Source of the DNA: Helicobacter_B zhangjianzhongii
GTDB lineage: Bacteria; Campylobacterota; Campylobacteria; Campylobacterales; Helicobacteraceae
Length of the DNA stretch: 51,139 nt
Assembly (NCBI RefSeq): GCF_030249855.1
Contig: NZ_JANURN010000010.1
Location: forward strand, 1 to 51,139
Direction of reading: 5' to 3'
Part shown: positions 42,891 through 51,023 of the stretch, one piece after another
How positions within the stretch are numbered: the stretch's first letter is position 1
How the letters are laid out: every line of letters begins with the position of its first letter
Translations under genes and position numbers: made by a program
The notes under the pieces: generated by a model
The model's input: only the letters and a program-made list of their open reading frames with translations
Databases searched by the model: none
Told to the model about the DNA's origin: nothing

Positions 42891-43382
42891 ATGGAAGAGT
42901 TAAAAACTTTCACCCCCACACAAGAAGAGCTAGAATCTAGCGCGTTTGCCACGATAGAGACCAATAAGGGCGCGATTGTTGTGCGACTCTTTGGAGAGAG
43001 TGCGCCACAAGCAGTGAGCAATTTTGCCTCTCTTGCCAAAAGTGGATTCTACAATGGGCTTACATTCCACCGCGTGATCGCAGGCTTTGTCGCTCAAGGT
43101 GGCTGTCCTAGAGGTGATGGCACAGGCGGACCGGGGTATAGGATCGCTTGTGAGCTAAAGGGCAATCCACACCGCCACAAAAGAGGTGCGCTCTCTATGG
43201 CACACGCAGGGCGCGATACAGGTGGGAGTCAATTTTTCCTATGTTTTGTGGATTTGCCACATTTAGATGGTGAGCACACGGTATTTGGGCAGATTGAAGA
43301 TGCCCAAAGCCTAGCGGTGCTTGATAGCCTTAGACAAGATGATACGATCACAACTATCTGTATTTCTTCTAGCATAGGATAG
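42891..43382 (+). CDS. ppiA: Cyclophilin-type peptidyl-prolyl isomerase
   Basis: A 163-residue cytoplasmic cyclophilin. The core shows VVRLFGESAPQAVSNFASLA, the active-site FHRVIAGFVAQGG, GTGGPGY, and SMAHAGRDTGGSQFFLCF with the hydrophobic proline pocket. There is no signal peptide. AAAGGA lies 7 nt upstream. The 5' flank (42783-42890) carries more TAGAATC words and an AAAAAAGTGGATTCTAG copy. One word inside the gene is read as KSGFYN (AAAAGTGGATTCTAC), in a conserved position, showing that the word can overlap real protein sequence. Confidence 0.92.
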   Translation: MEELKTFTPTQEELESSAFATIETNKGAIVVRLFGESAPQAVSNFASLAKSGFYNGLTFHRVIAGFVAQGGCPRGDGTGGPGYRIACELKGNPHRHKRGALSMAHAGRDTGGSQFFLCFVDLPHLDGEHTVFGQIEDAQSLAVLDSLRQDDTITTICISSSIG

Positions 43383-43395
43383 GCACAAAGCATAG

Positions 43396-44031
43396 ATGAA
43401 TTGGAGACGCCGACTCATAGAAATGAGTGTCCCGCGCATAGGGTGGGCTTTGGTGTGGATTTTGTATGCTACAAATCGCAAGGCATTTTTCATCGATAAA
43501 AGTGTCTATGATGACAATACGATTCTAGCATTTTGGCACGGCGAGATTCTTATGCTTCCTATGCTCTACCGCAAGCTTCGCCAACACCCCAATATCTATA
43601 TCTTATCAAGCAATCACTTTGATGGAGGGCTTATCGCTAAAATGTGCGAGTGCTTTGGCTTTGAGAGTGTGCGAGGCAGCACGGGATCTGGGCATAAGGG
43701 TGGAGTGCGCGCACTTATGCAGCTCATTTCTGGACTTAAGGCTGGCAAAGATGTGGGGATCGCCGTAGATGGACCAAAGGGTCCTTATCATCATATCGCT
43801 GATGGTGTCATTATGATGGCGCAAAAAACAGGGAAAAGAATCAGCGTATGCCGCGTGGTGCCAAGTTTGCGCTATGAATTTGGCACTTGGGATAGATTCT
43901 CCCTACCGCTACCTTTTGGCAAAATATGCTATTATATGGGTGCTAGCTTCGCGCTAGATCCAAGTCTTAGCCTAGAAGAAGCCAGAGAAGTGGTAAAAAA
44001 ACAAATGCAGTGCATACAAGGGCAAGAGTAA
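43396..44031 (+). CDS. DUF374 lysophospholipid-acyltransferase-like protein
   Basis: A 211-residue protein of the DUF374 family, related to LpxL/PlsC acyltransferases. Typical segments are ILAFWHGEILMLPML (the HxxxxD-like His region), ILSSNHFDGGLIAKMCECFGF, and GIAVDGPKGPYHHIADGVIMMAQKTG. It is probably membrane-associated and may acylate a lipid or glycolipid; the substrate is not known. It follows the cyclophilin gene by 13 bp. The start has no strong ribosome site, and ATG 43423 is possible. Confidence 0.8.
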   Translation: MNWRRRLIEMSVPRIGWALVWILYATNRKAFFIDKSVYDDNTILAFWHGEILMLPMLYRKLRQHPNIYILSSNHFDGGLIAKMCECFGFESVRGSTGSGHKGGVRALMQLISGLKAGKDVGIAVDGPKGPYHHIADGVIMMAQKTGKRISVCRVVPSLRYEFGTWDRFSLPLPFGKICYYMGASFALDPSLSLEEAREVVKKQMQCIQGQE

Positions 44032-44052
44032 GGGCAAGAGTTAAGGGTAGAT

Positions 44053-45030
44053 ATGGGATTTTTCACCTCGATGATGTCGCCATTGTTTAGCAAGGTGTTT
44101 ATCGCGATCAATATCGATGCGATCACTTGCACGATCAAAGTTATAAGAATCAAGCACGACAAGCAGGTAGAATCACTCACAAAAGAGTTTAAAACCACAG
44201 AAAATCAAATCCCTATGGAAGCTGTGAAGCTCATCAGGCGATATAAACACAACTATCCTTTCACTTATGTTAGTGCGATGATTAAGACTCTCTCACAAGG
44301 CGTGGTGTTACAGAAGGATTCTAAGGACTTTTTTTCGGGGAATCTTAAAGCAAGTGAATGCCAAATCAGCAGCAGCGAGACGATACGCGTTTTTGCAAAA
44401 CGCTCGATGATTAAGGATTATTTACGCCGTTTTAATGTGATCTCTGGGGTGGATTTTGTGTTTTCGCCATTTTTGATCATTGATCAAAATGCCCACGATC
44501 TGCCCACGCTAGGGAATAATGTCTATGTGCTTTTGCAAAGGAGCAATATCGCCCTTATGGTTGTGTATAGAGGGGTGGCGACTTTTAGCGGGTTTTTCAT
44601 CGCTGAAGGTGAGGTGCCTATGCTCAATAAAGAAGAGCAAAGATCAGATATTGAGCTAAAGAATTTTGATGAACTCTCTTTAGATGATGATTTTGATGAG
44701 TTTGCCAAAATCGCCCTAGATCCAAGCATAGAGCATTTGCAGACAGATATGTTTATCCCAAATCTTGATGAGACAAAGATCGTTTATGATGATATGCCAA
44801 AGGCAAAAATCATTAGCAAGATTCTTGTTGATGCTATTAAAGAATACTACCAGAATCCATTATATAAAGGCGAGTTTATCGATAAGGTCATTTTGCTTGA
44901 TGCGTGTAAAATCAGCGATCAAGCCTATGAATTTATCGCTAAAGAGCTTATGCTAGAAACGGTGAAAAGAGATGTAAATCTCCCAGATGTATTGATACAA
45001 TTTGCGCAAAGAGAGCTTAAAGGAAAATAA
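44053..45030 (+). CDS. PilM-like cytoplasmic protein
   Basis: A 325-residue protein whose order and fold-like patterns suggest PilM, the actin-like cytoplasmic part of the type IV pilus/type II secretion alignment complex. Supporting features are an early nucleotide-fold strand (VFIAINIDAITCTIKVI), a central NNVYVLLQRSNIALMVVYRG strand pair, and a late DKVILLDACKISDQAYEFI segment resembling the second phosphate region. It is immediately followed by PilN- and PilO-like genes, which is the strongest argument. Sequence similarity is weak. Confidence 0.5.
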   Translation: MGFFTSMMSPLFSKVFIAINIDAITCTIKVIRIKHDKQVESLTKEFKTTENQIPMEAVKLIRRYKHNYPFTYVSAMIKTLSQGVVLQKDSKDFFSGNLKASECQISSSETIRVFAKRSMIKDYLRRFNVISGVDFVFSPFLIIDQNAHDLPTLGNNVYVLLQRSNIALMVVYRGVATFSGFFIAEGEVPMLNKEEQRSDIELKNFDELSLDDDFDEFAKIALDPSIEHLQTDMFIPNLDETKIVYDDMPKAKIISKILVDAIKEYYQNPLYKGEFIDKVILLDACKISDQAYEFIAKELMLETVKRDVNLPDVLIQFAQRELKGK

Positions 45031-45584
45031 TGGCACTAAGTTTTATCCGCCCAAAGACCAAGCATATCTTCGCTAAAGTTACTAAGATTTGGTGGCTGTA
45101 TTTTGCATTAACGATAGTGATTTTGCTTGGATTTTATGGGTTTGTTACGCGAGAGATTTCTGCCTCTGCAGAGCGCGCTCAAGAATATCGCTTCAATCAA
45201 GCAATCCTGCAGCAAAATATCATTGATCTTGATGAGCATTTCGAGCGGCTTGTGTTTGAATCAACACTCGTGCATCAGCGCAGCGACAAAAACGACATTC
45301 GCCGTGATAAGCTGCGCGATCTTTTAGAGCTTGTGCCAGATAAAATCACCTTGCGCTTCATAGAAATTAGCGATACTACGCTTGTGTTAAAGGGTATTAC
45401 ACCATCAAAGGAGTTTTTCTACTTCGCATTGCAAGATCCGCTTAAGGCAAATTTTGGACGCTCAAATGTGAATTTTTACGCGCTATCAAATGGCTGGTAT
45501 GAGTTCATCTCCATTAGCCACGCACATACCCAAGCCACCAAAAAGGCAGAGACTCAAGCTGCCATAGCAGATGACAATAAATAG
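45030..45584 (+). CDS. PilN-like bitopic membrane protein
   Basis: A 184-residue protein with a short basic cytoplasmic N-terminus, one membrane segment (WWLYFALTIVILLGFYGFV, about 17-35), a coiled-coil stretch and a small ferredoxin-like periplasmic domain (LVPDKITLRFIEISDTTLVLKG). This is the PilN/GspL-C architecture. It overlaps the PilM-like stop by 1 bp and lies 8 bp before the PilO-like gene. Confidence 0.55.
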   Translation: MALSFIRPKTKHIFAKVTKIWWLYFALTIVILLGFYGFVTREISASAERAQEYRFNQAILQQNIIDLDEHFERLVFESTLVHQRSDKNDIRRDKLRDLLELVPDKITLRFIEISDTTLVLKGITPSKEFFYFALQDPLKANFGRSNVNFYALSNGWYEFISISHAHTQATKKAETQAAIADDNK

Positions 45585-45592
45585 GAGCTGTG

Positions 45593-46195
45593 ATGAAAAC
45601 GCCTATTACGCGCTCATTTAACAAAGTCGATACAGATTTATTTGTCCGTAATTTGATTTTTTCTATTTTGTATATTAGTGTGATTCTAGGGTTTTTTAAC
45701 TACCTACTTTGGCCCACGATCATTGCCTTTAAATCCCAATATATCCTAGAGCGCAAGGAAAAAATCATCTACAATGAAATTAAAAAGGGCTATGATAATT
45801 CCGCGCAGCGACTGCAGGATTTCATCACAAACAATCGCCCAATTTTTGCCAAGCTTAGCAATCAAAATGCCCTTGAAGAAGTAAAAAGCCTTATTGCCTC
45901 CTACCTTACTATCAAGTCTATCAAGCAAGTCCAAAGCAGCACGCAAGAAGACAACCAAACCATAAACACCACTTATGCTTTCACCACACAGACAAAAAAT
46001 GTCGCAAATATGTGGCAGCTTATGGAAAAGCTATCCACCCTAAATGCAAGCGTAGTGATCAACCCACCCGTGCAGATCAACCGCGCCAGCTTGCAAGCAG
46101 ATGTTTATGACATAAGCTTTAGCCTAGAAATCGTGTATAACACCTATCAAGTCCCCACTCACACCCAAAAGCTCCTTGAACACCTGCCAAACTAA
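45593..46195 (+). CDS. PilO-like bitopic membrane protein
   Basis: A 200-residue protein with a cytoplasmic N-terminus, one membrane segment (LIFSILYISVILGFFNYLLW), a periplasmic coiled coil (SQYILERKEKIIYNEIKKG) and a C-terminal alpha/beta domain ending LEIVYNTYQV, as in PilO/GspM. ATG 45593 follows TAGGAG by 5 nt. With the two preceding genes it could form an inner-membrane platform for a transformation or secretion apparatus; no pilin, ATPase or secretin is in the window. Confidence 0.55.
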   Translation: MKTPITRSFNKVDTDLFVRNLIFSILYISVILGFFNYLLWPTIIAFKSQYILERKEKIIYNEIKKGYDNSAQRLQDFITNNRPIFAKLSNQNALEEVKSLIASYLTIKSIKQVQSSTQEDNQTINTTYAFTTQTKNVANMWQLMEKLSTLNASVVINPPVQINRASLQADVYDISFSLEIVYNTYQVPTHTQKLLEHLPN

Positions 46196-46204
46196 TATTG
46201 TGCT

Positions 46205-47584
46205 ATGAAGATTTTAGCCATTATCGCAGTGATTTTTAGCTTTTTGCTAGGGAGCAAGCTCTATATCTATTGGCGGTTATCGCGCTCTTCGTGGGTGTTT
46301 TCTAGGTATAAAAAATCTCTTGCAGCCACACTTTTGCTAGTGTTTATCTGTGAGGTTGGATTCTGGATTTTGGCAAAGGATCTGCGCTTTTATGATGTGG
46401 GCTACAATGTTTTAGGACTTTGTGTAGCGATCACTTATTGCTTGTTTGTGGCGTGCTTGTGTGTGGATATATTGTGGCTTTGTGGCAAGGCATTATCTAA
46501 GATGCTAAAAAAAGTGGATTCTAGAAATACACAAAATCTACACAAGCAAGCTGACTCCACCTTTTTGTCATCACGAGACTTCCGCAAGGAAATCGTGGCG
46601 ATCCACAGCACAAACCTAGAATCCGCTTTTTCAAAAGTGGATTCTAGGGATTCTAAGGGGTTTGGGGACCCTAGGCATTCTAAGGATTCTAGTGGCACTC
46701 ACGCCATAGCCCAATCCCTAGAATCTCACGCGCCAATGCCACTCTCTCGGCGCAAGTCTCTAAAGATCCTGCACGATTTGGGCGTGTTTGGGCTGTTTTT
46801 TCTCTTTTTCTTCACAAGTCGTAATAATGCCCTGCACACGCCACCGGTGCGCAATGTGGCAATCCCACTTCCTAAGCTAAAACAGCAAAAACGCATAGCA
46901 ATGATTAGCGATGTGCATATCGGGCATATCCTTAAAGCCGAGTTTTTAGAGCGTATTGTCGCTAGGATCAATACCCTAAATGCCGATATTGTGGTGATTG
47001 TGGGGGATTTGATTGATGATGATATAAGGAAAATTAGCAAGGAGTTTGGCGCATTGCAGGCAATTGCTAGCAAAGAAGGCGTGTTTTATGTCAATGGCAA
47101 TCACGAATACTACCACGGCATCGCACCTATAATGGAATTTATGCGAAAAAGCGGGGTGCGCGTGCTAGATAATGAGTCCATCGAGCTAAGCGGCTTTAAT
47201 CTCGCTGGGGTGAATGACCTAGCGGGCTTGCGCTTTAAAGAGTATGAGCCTAATTTAGAGCGTGCTAAGCAAGATCTTAACCCCAGCAAGCCTAGTATCT
47301 TGCTAGCCCATCAGCCTAAATTTGCTAGGCTCTATGATGTGAGTGAGTTTGACTTAGTGCTAAGTGGGCATACGCACGCGGGGCAGGTTTTCCCGATGTC
47401 GATTTTTGTCTGGCTAGATCAGCACTATATCCACGGACTCTATAACCACACAAAAGACACCAAGCTCTATGTCAGCTCGGGGGCGGGATTTTGGGGACCA
47501 AGCTTCCGCTTTTTAGCCCCTAGTGAGATTGTTTGTATTGATTTGTTGCCTAGTGAGAGTGCGCAAAATACACAAATATCATAA
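46205..47584 (+). CDS. Membrane metallophosphoesterase with in-frame insertion
   Basis: A 459-residue YkuE-like phosphoesterase. It has three N-terminal membrane segments within residues 1-95, a repeat-derived insertion at about 102-178, a further membrane segment (VFGLFFLFFF), then a calcineurin-type metal site: DVHIGH, GDLIDDD, GNHEYY and GHTHAGQVFP. Related proteins act on lipid-linked or nucleotide phosphates at the membrane; the substrate here is unknown. The insertion lies in the loop between membrane segments three and four and should be tolerated. Confidence 0.87.
   Translation: MKILAIIAVIFSFLLGSKLYIYWRLSRSSWVFSRYKKSLAATLLLVFICEVGFWILAKDLRFYDVGYNVLGLCVAITYCLFVACLCVDILWLCGKALSKMLKKVDSRNTQNLHKQADSTFLSSRDFRKEIVAIHSTNLESAFSKVDSRDSKGFGDPRHSKDSSGTHAIAQSLESHAPMPLSRRKSLKILHDLGVFGLFFLFFFTSRNNALHTPPVRNVAIPLPKLKQQKRIAMISDVHIGHILKAEFLERIVARINTLNADIVVIVGDLIDDDIRKISKEFGALQAIASKEGVFYVNGNHEYYHGIAPIMEFMRKSGVRVLDNESIELSGFNLAGVNDLAGLRFKEYEPNLERAKQDLNPSKPSILLAHQPKFARLYDVSEFDLVLSGHTHAGQVFPMSIFVWLDQHYIHGLYNHTKDTKLYVSSGAGFWGPSFRFLAPSEIVCIDLLPSESAQNTQIS
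46508..46735 (+). repeat. In-frame repeat cluster inside the metallophosphoesterase gene
   Basis: Contains two AAAAGTGGATTCTAG words read as KVDSR, a reversed form read as LESAF, further GATTCTA words, and one palindromic element (46567-46604). That element is read as SSRDFRKEIVAIH, almost identical to the peptide SSRDFRKEVVAIH encoded by the folP insertion. All in frame. Confidence 0.8.
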
Positions 47585-47620
47585 ATTATTGAACTATTGA
47601 AAATGTAGTAGTTAGCAGTA

Positions 47621-47708
47621 TGGCAGAGAGGAAGGGATTCGAACCCTCGAAGGCTTGCACCTTACACGCGTTCCAGGCGTGCTCCTTCAACCACTCGGAC
47701 ACCTCTCT
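47621..47708 (-). tRNA. tRNA-Ser (anticodon GGA)
   Basis: An 88-nt gene on the minus strand with a 7-bp acceptor stem (AGAGAGG/CCTCTCT), discriminator G and encoded CCA. The anticodon stem CACGC/GCGTG holds loop CTGGAAC, giving anticodon GGA. The long variable arm (AAGGTGCAAGCCTT) and the T arm GAGGGTTCGAATCCCTT are typical of serine tRNA. It lies convergently between the metallophosphoesterase gene and the trp operon. Confidence 0.97.
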
Positions 47709-47855
47709 AAATAAAGTGCGCATTATAGCATATTTTATGTGATCTACCCACACTTCACAAAACACAGCAAAGCTAGATCAAATGACAAAACTTTTATCAA
47801 TTACTAGGCAAATATATATTAGTATTTCATCTATTTTGTGATCCCAAGGCTTATG

Positions 47856-49442
47856 ATGTTCCCCACTTTAGAGACGATACCTGCTGCTGCCTTACTCCAG
47901 CAAGGCTACACGCATTTGCCGGTGGCAAAGGAGCTTTACGCAGATTTTATCACGCCCATAGAAGCCTTACGCGCTTTGAAGGCACATTCCCCAGAGAGCT
48001 TTTTACTAGAATCTATGCAGGACCCAAACAATCGCGGGCGATATAGCTTCCTAGGCTTTGAGCCGCTTGCGCAAGTGCGCTCTTGCAAGGGGGAGATCAC
48101 GCTCATAACCACAGAGCCTGCCCTGCTCTCCCTAGCCCAAAATCCTAGCACCAAAAGCGGTGATTCTCTCACTTTCACCGCCAAGCCCAACGCCTTTTTG
48201 CGCGAGATTCTGCGCTTATACAAATCCCCAAAGCTTAGAGATATGCCGCCTTTTACCGGTGGGCTTGTGGGGTATTTTGCCTATGAGTTTATCCGCTATG
48301 CAGAAAGCGCACTTGATTTCCCCACGCCCAAACCTCCGCTAGAATCCAGCGCGTGGGAGTTGGATTCTAGCGATGATATGCATCTTATGCTGTTTTTGCA
48401 TATTGTGGTGTTTGACCACTTGCGCCAAAAGCTCTTGCTAATCACCAATGTCAATCTAGCGCAGCTAGAATCTAGCTACACACAAGCCACACACAAGCTA
48501 GATTCTATCGCGCAGATCTTGTATCGTGCTAGAAGCTCTAGGCGCGTATTTGCGCCCTTTAGGCTAGAATCCTCGTTTTCACGCTACTTTACCAAGGAGC
48601 AATTTAGCCAGAGAGTCCAAGCCGCTAAACACTACATCAAGCAAGGCGATATTTTTCAAGTCGTGCTATCAAACCCTATGCAAGCCAAAGCTAGCGGCTC
48701 GCTTTTTGATGTGTATCGTGTGCTTCGCACAAGCAACCCTTCGCCCTATATGTTTTATCTCTCAAGTGATGAGCTAGAGATCGCTGGGGCATCGCCTGAG
48801 ACGCTTGTGCAGCTAGAATCTGGTGCGATCACGACTTATCCGCTAGCAGGCTCACGCCCACGCGGAGCAAATGAGCAAGAAGATATGCAGCTAGAGCTAG
48901 AGCTTTTGCACGATGAAAAGGAGCTAAGCGAGCATAATATGCTAGTAGATCTCTCGCGCAATGATATGGGGCGTGTGGCGCAAATTGGCAGTGTCAAGGT
49001 TACACACTATAAGCAGATTGTCAAATATTCCCACATTATGCACTTGTCTTCTAGTGTTGTTGCAAAGCTGGATTCTAGGAATGATGCGCTAGATGCGCTT
49101 GGGGCGATCTTGCCTGCTGGCACACTCTCTGGTGCGCCCAAAATCCGCGCGTGTGAGATTATCTATGAGCTAGAAGATATGCTGCATTCTGGAGGTCGTG
49201 GGATTTATGGTGGGGCGATAGGGTATCTGGATTTTACCGGCAATATGGACACTTGTATCGCTATCCGCCTAGTGTATAAGAGAGGTGATAGAATCTTTGT
49301 GCGATCTGGGGCTGGGATTGTGTATGAGAGCGATGAAAATGCCGAGTGGCAAGAGCTAGATAACAAGGCTAGGGCTATTATCCACGCCTTAGAGCTAGCA
49401 AGTGCCGGGCTTGATAGGGGGCTAGATGATACTCTTGCTTGA
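47856..49442 (+). CDS. trpE: Anthranilate synthase component I
   Basis: About 528 residues. With TrpG it makes anthranilate from chorismate and glutamine. The tryptophan feedback motif appears as FLLESMQDP near residues 46-54. Catalytic signatures include SNPSPYMFYL, ASPETLV, TYPLAGSRPRG, DLSRNDMGRV and the C-terminal RSGAGIVYESD region. I prefer ATG 47856, which has AAGG 6 nt upstream, over ATG 47853 and GTG 47838. No attenuator or Trp-rich leader is visible in the 147 bp before it. It is the first gene of trpE-trpG-trpD. Confidence 0.95.
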   Translation: MFPTLETIPAAALLQQGYTHLPVAKELYADFITPIEALRALKAHSPESFLLESMQDPNNRGRYSFLGFEPLAQVRSCKGEITLITTEPALLSLAQNPSTKSGDSLTFTAKPNAFLREILRLYKSPKLRDMPPFTGGLVGYFAYEFIRYAESALDFPTPKPPLESSAWELDSSDDMHLMLFLHIVVFDHLRQKLLLITNVNLAQLESSYTQATHKLDSIAQILYRARSSRRVFAPFRLESSFSRYFTKEQFSQRVQAAKHYIKQGDIFQVVLSNPMQAKASGSLFDVYRVLRTSNPSPYMFYLSSDELEIAGASPETLVQLESGAITTYPLAGSRPRGANEQEDMQLELELLHDEKELSEHNMLVDLSRNDMGRVAQIGSVKVTHYKQIVKYSHIMHLSSSVVAKLDSRNDALDALGAILPAGTLSGAPKIRACEIIYELEDMLHSGGRGIYGGAIGYLDFTGNMDTCIAIRLVYKRGDRIFVRSGAGIVYESDENAEWQELDNKARAIIHALELASAGLDRGLDDTLA

Positions 49443-50007
49443 TAACTACGATAGCTTCTCTTACAATCTCTACCAGCTGCTATGTGAAAATGGTGCAGAT
49501 ATAGAAGTCTATCGCAATGACAAAATCTCCCTGCAAGACATCAAGGCTATGTCCCCACAAGCCATCATCATCTCCCCGGGTCCCAAAGCCCCTAAAGACG
49601 CTGGGATTTGTATTGATGCTATCCGCACATTTGCGCCAACTATCCCTATATTTGGCGTATGTCTAGGACATCAGGCGATTTGCGAAGCCTTTGGCGGCAG
49701 GGTAGGCAGTGCGCCAGAGCTTATGCACGGCAAGCAAGATACCATAGAGCTTGACACTACAAGCCCACTTTTTGCCAATCTCCCTAGACACATTGAAGTG
49801 GCGCGTTACCACTCTTTGTGCGCTTTGGAGCTAGGCAGCCAGCTAGTCCCTATCGCCCACACGCTTAAAGGAGCGATGATTATGGCACTGCGCCATAAGA
49901 GCTATCACACCTATGGTGTGCAGTTTCACCCAGAATCCATTTTGACGCCAAAAGGCGCGGTGATTATCCGTAATTTTCTCTCACTCATACACAAAGGCAG
50001 ACAATGA
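49426..50007 (+). CDS. trpG: Anthranilate synthase glutamine amidotransferase
   Basis: A 193-residue class I amidotransferase supplying ammonia to TrpE. The nucleophile is in GVCLGHQ, and the His/Glu pair is in GVQFHPESI. The N-terminal LLLDNYDSFSYNL and SPGPKAPKDAG are typical. It overlaps trpE by 17 bp and trpD by 4 bp. Its separate TrpD rules out the fused TrpGD form. Confidence 0.95.
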   Translation: MILLLDNYDSFSYNLYQLLCENGADIEVYRNDKISLQDIKAMSPQAIIISPGPKAPKDAGICIDAIRTFAPTIPIFGVCLGHQAICEAFGGRVGSAPELMHGKQDTIELDTTSPLFANLPRHIEVARYHSLCALELGSQLVPIAHTLKGAMIMALRHKSYHTYGVQFHPESILTPKGAVIIRNFLSLIHKGRQ

Positions 50008-51014
50008 TCAAAGACGCCATAATCGCCCTAACAAAAGGGCAGACCCTAAGCTACAAGCAAGCCAAAGAAGCGATGGATGCCATTATGAGCCAAGAAGCTA
50101 GCGATATACAAATCGCTGCTTTTCTCACCGCCCTAGCTCTAAAGGGCGAGAGTATCGATGAGATCACCGCGTGTGCGGAGTCTTTGCGCGAGCATTGCGT
50201 GCGATTGCTGCATAATATGGAGGTGCTAGAGATTGTAGGCACCGGGGGCGATGGCTCAAACTCCTTTAATATCTCTACTGCAAGTGCCATTGTAAGCGCA
50301 GCAGGAGGGGCGAAAGTCGCCAAGCACGGCAACCGCTCGGCTTCCTCACAATGTGGCTCTGCTGATGTGCTAGAAGAGCTTGGGGTGAATATTATGCTTG
50401 ATAAAGAGCGATCCCAAAGGCTTTTAGAGGAAATTGGGATATGCTTTTTGTTTGCACAAAATTATCATATCGCTATGCGCTATGTCGCCCCTGTGCGCAA
50501 GCAGCTAGGAATCCGCACGATTTTCAATATCCTAGGACCTTTGAGCAATCCTGCTGGGGCGAGCCTGCAGCTTATGGGCGTGTATGATGAGAGCTTGTGC
50601 GAGCCGCTAGCACAGGTGATGAAAAATCTCGGCGTGAAGCGCGGAATGGTCGTCTATGGGCAAGATAGCCTTGATGAAATCTCCCTAAGCGCGCCTACGA
50701 CAATCTGCGAGATTAAGGAAGGTGCGATTAGCTCTTATGTGTTTTCACCTAGGGATTTTGGGCTAGAGCTTTGCGATAAAAGCGCATTGCAAGGTGGGGA
50801 TAAAGCCCATAATGCGCGCATTATCCAAGAGATTTTTAGCGGGCGGGATAAGGGCGCGAAATACCACGCCACCTGTCTTAATGCCGGCGCAGCCCTGTAT
50901 ATCGCCAGCAAGGCACAGAGCTTTAAAGATGGATTCTACCTAGCCCAAAGCTTGATTAACTCTAAGCAAGCCCACAATAAGCTAGAAGAATTTATCTCTA
51001 AGAGCAACAATTAA
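50004..51014 (+). CDS. trpD: Anthranilate phosphoribosyltransferase
   Basis: A 336-residue enzyme transferring phosphoribose from PRPP to anthranilate. The PRPP loop GTGGDGSNSFNIST, the KHGNRSASSQCGSADVLEELG segment and the RTIFNILGPLSNPA region are diagnostic. It overlaps trpG by 4 bp. trpC, trpF, trpB and trpA do not follow: the next gene, 9 bp on, belongs to another family, so the trp genes are split in this genome. Confidence 0.95.
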   Translation: MIKDAIIALTKGQTLSYKQAKEAMDAIMSQEASDIQIAAFLTALALKGESIDEITACAESLREHCVRLLHNMEVLEIVGTGGDGSNSFNISTASAIVSAAGGAKVAKHGNRSASSQCGSADVLEELGVNIMLDKERSQRLLEEIGICFLFAQNYHIAMRYVAPVRKQLGIRTIFNILGPLSNPAGASLQLMGVYDESLCEPLAQVMKNLGVKRGMVVYGQDSLDEISLSAPTTICEIKEGAISSYVFSPRDFGLELCDKSALQGGDKAHNARIIQEIFSGRDKGAKYHATCLNAGAALYIASKAQSFKDGFYLAQSLINSKQAHNKLEEFISKSNN

Positions 51015-51023
51015 GGACCTCCT

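Noticed and set aside
47709..47855. Tryptophan attenuator or T-box before trpE
   Set aside because: No Trp-rich leader peptide, T-box sequence or paired terminator/antiterminator stems were seen.
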